Shown in pieces: positions 18,821 through 25,937 of a stretch of DNA of 64,000 nucleotides; position 1 is the first letter of the stretch, and every line of letters starts with the position of its first letter. Location of the stretch: the NCBI GenBank assembly GCA_900543085.1, contig UQQF01000008.1:5047-69046 (forward strand), given 5' to 3'. Position numbers and translations under genes: made by a program. The notes under the pieces were generated by a model. That model did not search any database. It saw only the letters and a list, made by a program, of their open reading frames with translations, and was not told where the DNA came from. Source of the stretch: an uncultured Eubacteriales bacterium (GTDB taxonomy: Bacteria; Bacillota; Clostridia; Oscillospirales; Oscillospiraceae).

Positions 18821-19029
18821 ACTGTCAAAAAAGGCCCTCGACGGCCTTTTTTTGACAATAAAGTCCCCCGGCCGCGAGCGGCCGATGGGGACCGGCGCTG
18901 CGCTTCGCGCCTCGGTTGTCCGCCAAAGGCGGACAATTCGACACTGCGCTCCGCGAAATGTATTTTCGGCGACGTACACGCCGCCGCCGAAAATGATTGC
19001 AGTCCCTTTCGCGCCCATAGGGCGCGAAA
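18821..19029. repeat. Modular intergenic hairpin repeat, copy A
   Basis: This gene-free stretch is a string of stem-loops: TGTC-A6-GGCC / GGCC-T7-GACA with loop CTCGAC (18823-18857); CGGCCG-CGAG-CGGCCG inside GTCCCC/GGGGAC (18863-18892); TTGTCCGCC-AAA-GGCGGACAA (18916-18936); ATTTTCGGCG / CGCCGAAAAT with loop ACGTACACGCCGC (18962-18994); and TTTCGCGCCC-ATA-GGGCGCGAAA (19007-19029). Linkers and loops match copy B (33947-34108), and the CCGATG...CGGCGCTGCGCTTCG box matches copy C (63920-63948), while stems differ. No coding frame is credible. Confidence 0.75.
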
Positions 19030-19056
19030 CTCTGCGAGGCTTTTTCGACAAGCTGA

Positions 19057-19090
19057 AACTCCGCCGGTCATTGACCGGCGGAGTTTTTAT
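19057..19090 (+). terminator. Terminator-like hairpin (copy 2 of a duplicated hairpin)
   Basis: Identical to 18788-18817 over 30 bases, but followed here by TTTTTATTT, so it is a better intrinsic terminator. It closes the repeat-filled gap before the parB-like gene. Confidence 0.8.
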
Positions 19091-19188
19091 TTCCCGCGCT
19101 TTTCTCGCGCTGCGACTGGGTTTCGAGCGATTGCGCGCGCCGCGGGGCGGTATAATCAGGGCAAACGACGCAAAAGGGAGGAGAGCGC

Positions 19189-20013
19189 GTGCAATCCATA
19201 CTTACGAGACCGCGGCTGGGCAGGGCGGGCATAGTCCAGCTGCCGGTCAACGAGATAGACCCCAACCCCAACCAGCCTAGAAAGCTGTTCGACGACTCTC
19301 AGCTCGCCGAGCTGTCCGCGAGCATAGCGGAGTACGGCGTTATCTCCCCGCTGACCGTGCGGCTGCACTTCGGCCGCTACGAGCTGGTGGCCGGGGAGCG
19401 GCGGCTGCGCGCGGCGCGCATGGCCGGGCTGAAGAAGGTGCCGTGCATAGTCCTGGACGTGAACATGGAGGAGTCCAGCATGCTGGCGATGGTGGAGAAC
19501 CTGCAGCGGCAGGACCTGGACTTCCTGGAGGAGGCGCGGGGAATAGCCAACCTGATGCGCATGTACGGGCTGAGCCAGGAGGAGTGCGCCCGGCGGCTGG
19601 GGCGCAGCCAGTCCTCGGTGGCGAACAAGCTGCGGCTGCTCAAGCTGCCCGACGACGTGCTGGCGGCGCTGCGGGACAACGGCCTGACCGAGCGCCACGG
19701 CCGCGCGCTGCTGCGCCTGCCGGACGCGGAGAGCCGGCGCGCCGCGCTCGCCCACATAGTGCAGGAGGGGCTGAACGTGGCGCAGACGGACAGGTACGTC
19801 GACTCCCTGCTCGCGCCGGAGGAGGACGCTCCGAAGCCCGGGCGCAAGCGCTCGTTCATACTCAAGGACGTGCGCGTGTTCCTCAACTCGCTGACGCACA
19901 GCCTGGACGTGATGAAAAAGGGCGGCATAGACGCCGGCTTCAAAAAAGAGGAGACAGACGACGAGCTTATCGTGACCATATCCATACCCAAAAAGCGCCC
20001 GGCCGGGGGATGA
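19189..20013 (+). CDS. ParB/Noc-family DNA-binding partition protein
   Basis: Binds a centromere-like or nucleoid-occlusion site in chromosome segregation. The 274-residue protein has the ParB N-terminal CTPase domain (IDPNPNQPRKLFDDSQL, GRYELVAGERRLRAARMAGL), MVENLQRQDLDFLEEA, and a helix-turn-helix (LSQEECARRLGRSQSSVANKLRLLKL). The C-terminal 60 residues hold the dimer region. The start is GTG 19189 after GGGAGG; TATAAT at 19151-19156 suggests its own promoter with a poor -35. Position after jag would fit Noc, but no ParA, rsmG or mnmG is present, so Noc and ParB cannot be told apart. Confidence 0.88.
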   Translation: MQSILTRPRLGRAGIVQLPVNEIDPNPNQPRKLFDDSQLAELSASIAEYGVISPLTVRLHFGRYELVAGERRLRAARMAGLKKVPCIVLDVNMEESSMLAMVENLQRQDLDFLEEARGIANLMRMYGLSQEECARRLGRSQSSVANKLRLLKLPDDVLAALRDNGLTERHGRALLRLPDAESRRAALAHIVQEGLNVAQTDRYVDSLLAPEEDAPKPGRKRSFILKDVRVFLNSLTHSLDVMKKGGIDAGFKKEETDDELIVTISIPKKRPAGG

Positions 20014-20046
20014 CATGGCTCATTTCGCGTAAGACGGGAAAAATTA

Positions 20047-20081
20047 TTGCCGCCAAAGGTCTCGCAGACCTTTGGCGGCAA
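20047..20081 (-). terminator. Terminator of the feo operon
   Basis: TTGCCGCCAAAGGTCT (20047-20062), CGC, and its perfect complement (20066-20081): a 16-bp stem. Reading on the minus strand it is followed by AATAATTTTT, so it mainly serves the feo operon; the parB-like gene converges on it. Confidence 0.8.
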
Positions 20082-20103
20082 ACACAAGAGGATGGAAGGG
20101 GTG

Positions 20104-20298
20104 TTATTTGCTTTTTACTGTCTTGGCGCCGTGGCAGGCGCTGCACGCGCCGCAGGAGCCGCAGCTTCCTCCGCAGGAGCAGCCGTCCTTGCCCTGCCGT
20201 TTGTCGCGGATCATCTTGCGGATGACCAGTACGACGACGGCGAGGAGCACAAGCGCCACTATTATTGTCGCCAGGTTGGCTGCCAGCCACTCAAACAT
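20104..20298 (-). CDS. FeoB-associated Cys-rich membrane protein
   Basis: A 64-residue protein with one N-terminal transmembrane helix (about residues 8-27), a basic stretch RKMIRDKRQGK, and a Cys cluster C-S-C-G-G-S-C-G-S-C-G-A-C-S-A-C, the hallmark of the small proteins that accompany FeoB in Clostridia (FeoB-associated family). Its ATG overlaps the feoB stop by eight bases (AATGTTTGA), so translation is coupled. The cysteines may bind iron near the channel exit; that role is inferred. Confidence 0.9.
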   Translation of the reverse strand: MFEWLAANLATIIVALVLLAVVVLVIRKMIRDKRQGKDGCSCGGSCGSCGACSACHGAKTVKSK

Positions 20299-22459
20299 TG
20301 ACGGCCGCCCTCCTGTCGGAAGTGAGGCGCTCGCCGTACTCGCCGTACCTGTTCTTGCGGACGAGCAGGTAGATCATGGCCGCGAGGACCACGAAGGCCA
20401 CGACGGTCCAGACTCCGAAGCCGACGTCGCCGGTGATGAGCCCGCCGATCTGGTAGATCATCAGGCTGACGCAGTAGGCGAAGCCGCACATGTAGCCGAT
20501 GGCGGCGAGGGTCCACTTGGGGCTGTTCATCTCGCGCTTGATGGCGCCCATGGCCGCGAAGCAGGGGGCGCACAGCAGGTTGAAGACCATGAAGCTGTAG
20601 CCGGCAATGGGGGCGTAGCTGGACTGGAGGATGCCCCAGATCTCCTCGCCGTTCTCGCTGGCCTCGGCTACGCCGTAGCAGATGGCCATGATGGTGACGA
20701 GGTTCTCCTTGGCGACCAGGCCGCCGACGACGCCGACCGTGGCCTGCCAGGTGCCGAAGCCGAGCGGGATGAAGATGAACGCGACCGCGCTGCCGACGGC
20801 GGCGAGCAGGGAGTCGTTGTTGTCCTCGACCATGCCGAAGCCGTTCTCGGTGACGCCGAAGGCCTGCAGGAACCAGATGAGAATGGAGCTGAGCAGGATG
20901 ACGGTGCCGGCGCGCTTGATGAAGCTCCAGCCGCGCTCCCAGGTGGCGCGCAGGACATTGCTGGCGGCCGGGGCGTGGTAGGCGGGCAGCTCCATGACGA
21001 AGGGGGCCGCCTCGCCGGCGAAGGCCCTGAGCTTCTTGAGGATGATGCCTGAGATGATGATGGCCGCGACGCCGACGAAGTAGGCGCTCGTGGCGACCCA
21101 CCAGCCGTCGTCAAAGAACGCGCCGGCGATCATGCCGATAATGGGCAGCTTGGCCCCGCAGGGGATGAAGCAGGTGGTCATGACGGTCATGCGCCTGTCG
21201 CGCTCGTTCTCTATGGTGCGGCTGGCCATGACGGCGGGGACGCCGCAGCCGGAGCCGATGAGCATGGGGATGAAGCTCTTGCCGGAGAGGCCGAACTTGC
21301 GGAAGATGCGGTCCATGATGAAGGCGATGCGCGCCATGTAGCCGATGTCCTCGAGGATGGAGAGCATCAGGAACAGCAGCAGCATCTGCGGCACAAAGCC
21401 GATGACCGCGCCGACGCCGGCTATGATGCCGTCGCAGACGAGTCCGACCAGCCAGTCGGCCACGTTGCCCTCCATGAGGCCGCGCGCGCCCTCGACCGCC
21501 CACTCGCTGACGAGCACGTCGTTCGTCCAGTCGGTGAGGAAGGTGCCGAGCGGCCCCATGGCTATCCAGTACACCGCCGCCATCACTACGACAAAGATGG
21601 GCAGAGCCGCGATGCGGTTGGTGACGACGCGGTCAATGTGATCCGAGGCGCTCATCTTGAGACCCTTCTGCTTCTTTTTGACCGCGGAGCCGACCACGCG
21701 GGCGATGTAGGCGTAGCGCTGGTTGGTGATGATGCTCTCGCTGTCGTCGTCGAGCTCACGCTCGCAGTCTTCGATGTGCTGCTCGATGTGCTTCATCAGC
21801 CCGGCGTCCAGGTTGAGCTCGGCCGCGACCTTCTCGTCGCGCTCGAAAAGCTTGATGGCGTACCAGCGCAGGAAGCCGGCGTCGACCTTACCCTCGATGC
21901 TCTCCTCTATGTGGGCGATGGCGTGCTCCACGCTGCCCTCGAAGACGCTGGGGATGCTGCCGGGCTTGTGAGCCGCGGCCAGCTGGGCGGCGCGCCTGGC
22001 CACCTCCACGCTGCCCTCGCCCTTGAGCGCGCTGGTGACCATGACCTCGCAGCCGAGCGCGGCGGCGAGCCTCTTGACGTCGATCGCGTCGCCGTTCTTG
22101 CGGACTATGTCTATCATGTTCACGGCCACGACCGTGGGGATGCCCAGCTCCAGCAGCTGGGTGGTGAGGTAGAGGTTGCGCTCTATGTTCGTGCCGTCGA
22201 CGATGTTGATTATCGCGTCCGGCTTCTCGCCCACGAGGTAGTTTCTCGCGACGACCTCCTCAAGCGTGTAGGGGCTGAGGGAATAGATGCCGGGCAGGTC
22301 CTGGATTATGACGTCCTTGCTGCCCTTGAGCGTGCCCTCTTTCTTTTCGACGGTGACGCCCGGCCAGTTGCCGACACGCTGGTTGGAGCCGGTCAGGGCG
22401 TTGAACATCGTAGTTTTGCCGCTGTTAGGATTGCCCGCGAGGGCAATTTTAACTTCCAT
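20291..22459 (-). CDS. feoB: Ferrous iron transporter FeoB
   Basis: Imports Fe2+ across the cytoplasmic membrane. The 722-residue protein has an N-terminal G domain (GNPNSGKTTMFNALTG P-loop, NWPGVTVEKKEG, DLPGIYSL, VNMID), a helical GDI region (about 170-265), and a membrane domain with two Gate motifs (MLIGSGCGVPAVMASRTI and CFIPCGAKLPIIGMI, each with a Cys in the pore). ATG 22457-22459 is chosen, with GAGGAG ten bases upstream; an in-frame GTG three codons earlier touches that site. An operator-like palindrome (22478-22491) lies directly upstream. Confidence 0.96.
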   Translation of the reverse strand: MEVKIALAGNPNSGKTTMFNALTGSNQRVGNWPGVTVEKKEGTLKGSKDVIIQDLPGIYSLSPYTLEEVVARNYLVGEKPDAIINIVDGTNIERNLYLTTQLLELGIPTVVAVNMIDIVRKNGDAIDVKRLAAALGCEVMVTSALKGEGSVEVARRAAQLAAAHKPGSIPSVFEGSVEHAIAHIEESIEGKVDAGFLRWYAIKLFERDEKVAAELNLDAGLMKHIEQHIEDCERELDDDSESIITNQRYAYIARVVGSAVKKKQKGLKMSASDHIDRVVTNRIAALPIFVVVMAAVYWIAMGPLGTFLTDWTNDVLVSEWAVEGARGLMEGNVADWLVGLVCDGIIAGVGAVIGFVPQMLLLFLMLSILEDIGYMARIAFIMDRIFRKFGLSGKSFIPMLIGSGCGVPAVMASRTIENERDRRMTVMTTCFIPCGAKLPIIGMIAGAFFDDGWWVATSAYFVGVAAIIISGIILKKLRAFAGEAAPFVMELPAYHAPAASNVLRATWERGWSFIKRAGTVILLSSILIWFLQAFGVTENGFGMVEDNNDSLLAAVGSAVAFIFIPLGFGTWQATVGVVGGLVAKENLVTIMAICYGVAEASENGEEIWGILQSSYAPIAGYSFMVFNLLCAPCFAAMGAIKREMNSPKWTLAAIGYMCGFAYCVSLMIYQIGGLITGDVGFGVWTVVAFVVLAAMIYLLVRKNRYGEYGERLTSDRRAAVNV

Positions 22460-22477
22460 ACTTTTCACTCCTCTTAA

Positions 22478-22491
22478 TTAGACGCTTCTAA
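22478..22491. promoter_or_regulatory. Operator-like palindrome upstream of feoB
   Basis: TTAGA-CGCT-TCTAA: the same half-sites and spacing as the site at 22988-23001, placed in the feoA-feoB gap directly before the feoB ribosome site. Likely bound by the same metal regulator (inferred). Confidence 0.6.
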
Positions 22492-22507
22492 CTCTCGGGT
22501 ATAAAAA

Positions 22508-22729
22508 TTACGCCAGCTCTATCATCTCGGCGTCCGCCTTGCGGATGCTCAGCTCATAGCCGCGTATGGTGACCTCGAGCGGGTCGCCCAGAGGCGCGAC
22601 CTTGCGGACATAGATCTCCGTGCCCTTGGTGACGCCCATGTCCATGATGCGGCGCTTGAGCGCGCCTGCGCCGTTGATGCGTGCGACAGTGACGGTGTCG
22701 CCGACCTTTACGTCCTTGAGTGTTTTCAC
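22508..22729 (-). CDS. feoA: FeoA-type ferrous iron transport protein
   Basis: A 73-residue SH3-like protein that binds or activates FeoB. The sequence VGDTVTVARINGAGALKRRIMDMGVTKG (seen across the first half), then VAPLGDPLEVTIRGYELSIRKADAEMI, is the complete FeoA fold. GTG at 22727-22729 is chosen because TAGGGGG lies seven bases upstream on this strand; a longer frame from 22768 would overlap the preceding gene's end. Second gene of the operon after a divergent FeoA-like protein. Confidence 0.9.
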   Translation of the reverse strand: MKTLKDVKVGDTVTVARINGAGALKRRIMDMGVTKGTEIYVRKVAPLGDPLEVTIRGYELSIRKADAEMIELA

Positions 22730-22740
22730 ATGACTACCCC

Positions 22741-22959
22741 CTAACCGTTGACCATGATTCTCGTGCACAGAGCCCTGTCCAGGGCTATGCGGCTGTCCTT
22801 CACCTGGAGGATGAGGTTCCCGCCGAGGGAGTTCATGACGGTGACTTCCTCCCCGACTACAAGCCCCAGCTCGGCGAGGTGCCGGCGAACCTCGTCCTTT
22901 CCGGTGATTTTTGCTATGATCTGGGTCGTTCCTGCGCCGGCCATTGAAAGCGGAAGCAT
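22741..22959 (-). CDS. FeoA-domain protein, second copy
   Basis: A 72-residue FeoA-like protein: IIAKITGKDEVRRHLAELGLVVGEEVTVMN followed by GGNLILQVKDSRIALDRALCTRIMV is the usual FeoA ending with an RIALD box. It differs clearly from the feoA product next to it, as in clostridial operons with two FeoA proteins. ATG 22957-22959 follows AGGAGG (22967-22972). First gene of the iron-uptake operon, downstream of the promoter and operator at 22986-23041. Confidence 0.88.
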   Translation of the reverse strand: MLPLSMAGAGTTQIIAKITGKDEVRRHLAELGLVVGEEVTVMNSLGGNLILQVKDSRIALDRALCTRIMVNG

Positions 22960-22985
22960 AGGCTTTCCTCCTGTAAGGCTGTAGA

Positions 22986-23003
22986 GGTTAGATAACTCTA
23001 ACC
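22986..23003. promoter_or_regulatory. Operator-like palindrome in the feo promoter
   Basis: GGTTAGA-TAAC-TCTAACC, a perfect 18-base palindrome just downstream of the predicted transcription start. It resembles DtxR/IdeR-type boxes (TTAGG..CCTAA class) rather than a Fur box. The regulator is not in this window. Confidence 0.65.
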
Positions 23004-23012
23004 ACGTTTTGA

Positions 23013-23041
23013 AGTTTAATACTTTCGGTCTGATTTGTCAA
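23013..23041 (-). promoter_or_regulatory. Promoter of the feo operon
   Basis: On the minus strand: TTGACA (23041-23036), 17 bases, TAAACT (23018-23013). The palindrome at 22986-23003 would cover about +3 to +20, well placed for repression. Confidence 0.75.
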
Positions 23042-23173
23042 TAGTCAAGACTAACTTTCTTGAAAATGTGCGTTCCGGACACATAGCCGGCGTTTGACCG
23101 GTAATAATGACCAAAGTTCAACAGCCCAAAAACAACATGTTCAACAAATCGTATGTAGCGGCTGCGATTTCGA

Positions 23174-23243
23174 TTGACTTTTTTGACAAGAGAGACTAAA
23201 GTTTAATTACCGAGACGCCGGAAACGTTACCGGGAACGTTTTC
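23174..23243 (+). promoter_or_regulatory. Promoter and operators of the LacI-type gene
   Basis: TTGACT (23174-23179), 17 bases, TAAAGT (23197-23202), or alternatively TTGACA (23183-23188) with a short spacer. Downstream are two adjoining LacI-class half-palindromes with central AACGTT: GGAAACGTTACC (23220-23231) and GGGAACGTTTTC (23232-23243). They suggest autoregulation. The rest of the gap (23042-23173) holds only two GTTCAACA direct repeats (about 23117 and 23139). Confidence 0.6.
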
Positions 23244-23270
23244 AAGCCGCGCAGAGAGGGGTGGAGCCGC

Positions 23271-24284
23271 GTGACTATCAAAGACATCGCGAGGCTCTGC
23301 GGAGTCTCCGTGAGCACGGTTTCGCGCGTGCTCAACGACAGGCCGGACGTCAGTCCGGCGGTGCGCGAGGCGGTGCTTGAGGCCGTGAGGGCGAGCAACT
23401 ATGTGCCGAACAACTCGGCGCGCGCGCTGGTCAAAACCAGCTCGGACGCCATCGGACTCGTGGTTCGCGGCGTGTCGAACCCGTTTTATTCCGACATTAT
23501 AAAGGCGATAGGCCGGGAGGTGGACGCCGCCGGCTTCACGATGGTCATGCAGCAGATAGCCGCCAACGAGGACGAGATCGTGCGCGGCGCGCTGATGGAG
23601 CGCGAGAAGAAGCTCCGGGGACTCATCTTCCTGGGCGGGCGCTGGGACTACTCCCCGGCCGACCTGGGGAGCATAACGGTGCCCTTCGTCTGCTGCTCAT
23701 ATACAAACAGCTTCGGCTCTCTGGACAGGACAAGCTACTCCTCCGTGACGATAGAGGACGGCCTCGCGGCCGGGAGAGCCGTGCGGGAGCTGGTGGCGCT
23801 CGGGCACCGGCGCATAGCCTGCCTGGTGGCCGAGACGGATGACCGCTCTATAAGCGAGCTGCGCTACCGCGGATACATGCGCGCGCTGCAGGAGGCGGGG
23901 ATAGAGCCGGACGAGGCGCTGGTGGCGCGCGCGGGCTCCTTCTCGATGGCGGACGCCTACGACGCCACGGCGAGACTGGTGAAGTCCGGCGCGGACTTCA
24001 CGGCCATGTTCATAATCGCGGACGCAATGGCCATCGCGGCCATCAAAGCCCTGGAGGACTGCGGGCGCAGCGTCCCGGGCGACTGCTCCGTGATAGCGAT
24101 CGACGGGCTGACGCTCTCTGAGTACGTGCGTCCCACGCTGACCACGTTCCGCCAGCCGATGGAGCGGCTGGGCGAGGAGAGCGTGAGGATACTCCTCGAC
24201 GTCATATCCGGCAGCAGCGGACACAGGCACGTGGTGGTGGAGCCGGAGCTCCGCCCGGGCGCGTCGGTGGCGCCGCCGAAATAA
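23271..24284 (+). CDS. LacI-family transcriptional regulator
   Basis: Sugar-responsive repressor of the downstream transporter and malQ, by position. The 337-residue protein starts with the LacI DNA-binding domain (TIKDIARLCGVSVSTVSRVLN, hinge helix YVPNNSARALV), followed by a periplasmic-binding-protein-like effector domain (IGLVVRGVSNPFYSDII, GHRRIACLVAE, DCSVIAIDGL). GTG 23271 follows GAGGGGTGG. MalR-like control of a maltodextrin system is likely, judging from the AACGTT operators and the malQ neighbour; the true inducer is unknown. Confidence 0.92.
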   Translation: MTIKDIARLCGVSVSTVSRVLNDRPDVSPAVREAVLEAVRASNYVPNNSARALVKTSSDAIGLVVRGVSNPFYSDIIKAIGREVDAAGFTMVMQQIAANEDEIVRGALMEREKKLRGLIFLGGRWDYSPADLGSITVPFVCCSYTNSFGSLDRTSYSSVTIEDGLAAGRAVRELVALGHRRIACLVAETDDRSISELRYRGYMRALQEAGIEPDEALVARAGSFSMADAYDATARLVKSGADFTAMFIIADAMAIAAIKALEDCGRSVPGDCSVIAIDGLTLSEYVRPTLTTFRQPMERLGEESVRILLDVISGSSGHRHVVVEPELRPGASVAPPK

Positions 24285-24301
24285 CTCGAACCCAATACCG
24301 A

Positions 24302-24359
24302 AAAACAGCCATGGCTGTTTTGTGCTTCGCAAGGAGCGAAGCACAACAATGCGTTTTTT
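24302..24359. terminator. Hairpins after the LacI-type gene
   Basis: A perfect 20-base palindrome AAAACAGCCATGGCTGTTTT (24302-24321) is followed by GTGCTTCGC / GCGAAGCAC with loop AAGGA (24322-24344) and then T6 (24354-24359). Probably a terminator or attenuator between the regulator and the transporter. Confidence 0.6.
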
Positions 24360-24410
24360 ACGGCAGAGAAAAGGCCGTGAAAATAAAACTTTGACAGGAG
24401 ATGTAAAAGA

Positions 24411-25778
24411 ATGAAGAAGTTTCTTGCTCTGCTTCTCGCACTCGTGATGGTATTCGCGCTTGCGGCCTGCGGCACTGACGACCCGGGCACCGCGACCACC
24501 GATCCTCAGGGAAGCACCGCGCCCGACGACAATGTCTCCACCGAGGGAGCCAGCGTCTATTATCTGAACTTCAAGCCCGAGCAGGAGAAGCAGTGGCTGG
24601 AGCTCGCCGAGATCTACACCGAGGAGACCGGCGTCCCCGTCAAGGTCGTCACCGCCGCCTCCGGTACCTATGAGACCATGCTGACCAGCGAGATGGCCAA
24701 GGAAGAGGCTCCGACCCTGTTCCAGGTCAACGGTCCCGTCGGCCTCAACAACTGGAAGACCTACTGCTACGACCTCTCCGGCAGCGACTTCTACGGCGAG
24801 CTGACCAGCGACGACTACGCCCTCAAGGAGGGCGACGAGGTCCTCGGCGTGGCCTACGTGATTGAGTCCTACGGCATCATCGTCAACAAGACCCTGCTCG
24901 AGCAGGCCGGCTATGCCGTCGAGGACATCAACTCCTTCGCCAAGCTGAAGGAAGTCGCCGAGGACATCACCGCCCGCAAGGACGAGCTGGGCTTCTCCGC
25001 CTTCACCTCCGCCGGCATGGAGGGCAGCTCCGACTGGCGCTTCAAGACCCACCTCGCCAACCTGCCGATTTACTTCGAGTATCTGGATGACGGCATTTCC
25101 TCCACCGACGCCATCAAGGGGACCTACCTTGACAACTACCGCGCCATCTGGGATCTCTACATCAACAACGCCACCTGCGACCCGAGCGAGCTCACCATGA
25201 AGACCGCCACCGACGCCGTCAACGAGTTCGTCGGCGGCCAGGCCGTGTTCTATCAGAACGGCTCCTGGGAGTTCGCCAACGTCACCGGCGAGGGCAAGCT
25301 CTCCGCCGACGAGGTCACCATGATCCCCATCTACTTCGGCGTGGGCGACGAGGCCAACCAGGGCCTCTGCACCGGCTCCGAGAACTACTGGTGCGTCAAT
25401 AAGAACGCCAGCGAGGAGGACATCCAGGCCACCCTCGACTTCATGTACTGGTGCGTCACCGATGAGACCGCCCTGACCGCCATCACCGGCGGCGAGGGCG
25501 CCATGCCCAGCGGTGAGGCCGGCATGGGCTTCGCCATCCCCTTCAAGGCCGCGCCCGAGAGCCAGAACCTCTTCGTCAAGCTCGACGCCGAGATGACCGC
25601 CGAGGGCAAGACCCCCGTCAGCTGGAACTTCACCACTATGCCTTCTGAGGAGTGGAAGAACAAGCTCGGCTCCATGCTCTCCGCTTACGCCGCCAACCAG
25701 ACCGACGAGAACTGGGACGCCGTCATCTCCGCCTTCGTTGACAACTGGGCTGCCGAGTACGCCCTGGCCAACGGCTGA
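24411..25778 (+). CDS. ABC transporter sugar-binding lipoprotein (family 1)
   Basis: Captures a sugar, probably a maltodextrin, outside the membrane. The 455-residue precursor has a signal peptide with lipobox LAAC (Cys 20), a Thr/Pro/Asp linker (21-47) and the family 1 binding fold (YYLNFKPEQEKQWLELAEIYTEETGVPVKV, FQVNGPVG, VAYVIESYGIIVNK). Isoleucine codons are almost all ATC, unlike the adjacent permease genes, a sign of strong expression. A hairpin at 25815-25841 separates it from the permease genes. Substrate is inferred from malQ. Confidence 0.93.
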   Translation: MKKFLALLLALVMVFALAACGTDDPGTATTDPQGSTAPDDNVSTEGASVYYLNFKPEQEKQWLELAEIYTEETGVPVKVVTAASGTYETMLTSEMAKEEAPTLFQVNGPVGLNNWKTYCYDLSGSDFYGELTSDDYALKEGDEVLGVAYVIESYGIIVNKTLLEQAGYAVEDINSFAKLKEVAEDITARKDELGFSAFTSAGMEGSSDWRFKTHLANLPIYFEYLDDGISSTDAIKGTYLDNYRAIWDLYINNATCDPSELTMKTATDAVNEFVGGQAVFYQNGSWEFANVTGEGKLSADEVTMIPIYFGVGDEANQGLCTGSENYWCVNKNASEEDIQATLDFMYWCVTDETALTAITGGEGAMPSGEAGMGFAIPFKAAPESQNLFVKLDAEMTAEGKTPVSWNFTTMPSEEWKNKLGSMLSAYAANQTDENWDAVISAFVDNWAAEYALANG

Positions 25779-25814
25779 GTTACATAGGCTTTAATTAGAA
25801 AGCAAGAGCTTTCC

Positions 25815-25846
25815 GGGGCCGCCGGAGATTCCGGCGGCCCCGTTTT
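25815..25846 (+). terminator. Terminator/processing hairpin between binding protein and permeases
   Basis: GGGGCCGCCGGA (25815-25826), GAT, TCCGGCGGCCCC (25830-25841), then GTTTT. A partial terminator or mRNA-protecting hairpin here would give the high binding-protein to permease ratio typical of ABC importers. Confidence 0.75.
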
Positions 25847-25937
25847 AAGCCCGCCGGCGCTGCCCGGGCGAAGCGCGCACCCGGCGCAGGGCGCGATTGG
25901 CCCGGACGGCGCACAATGCTATAAGAGGGGATGAATA

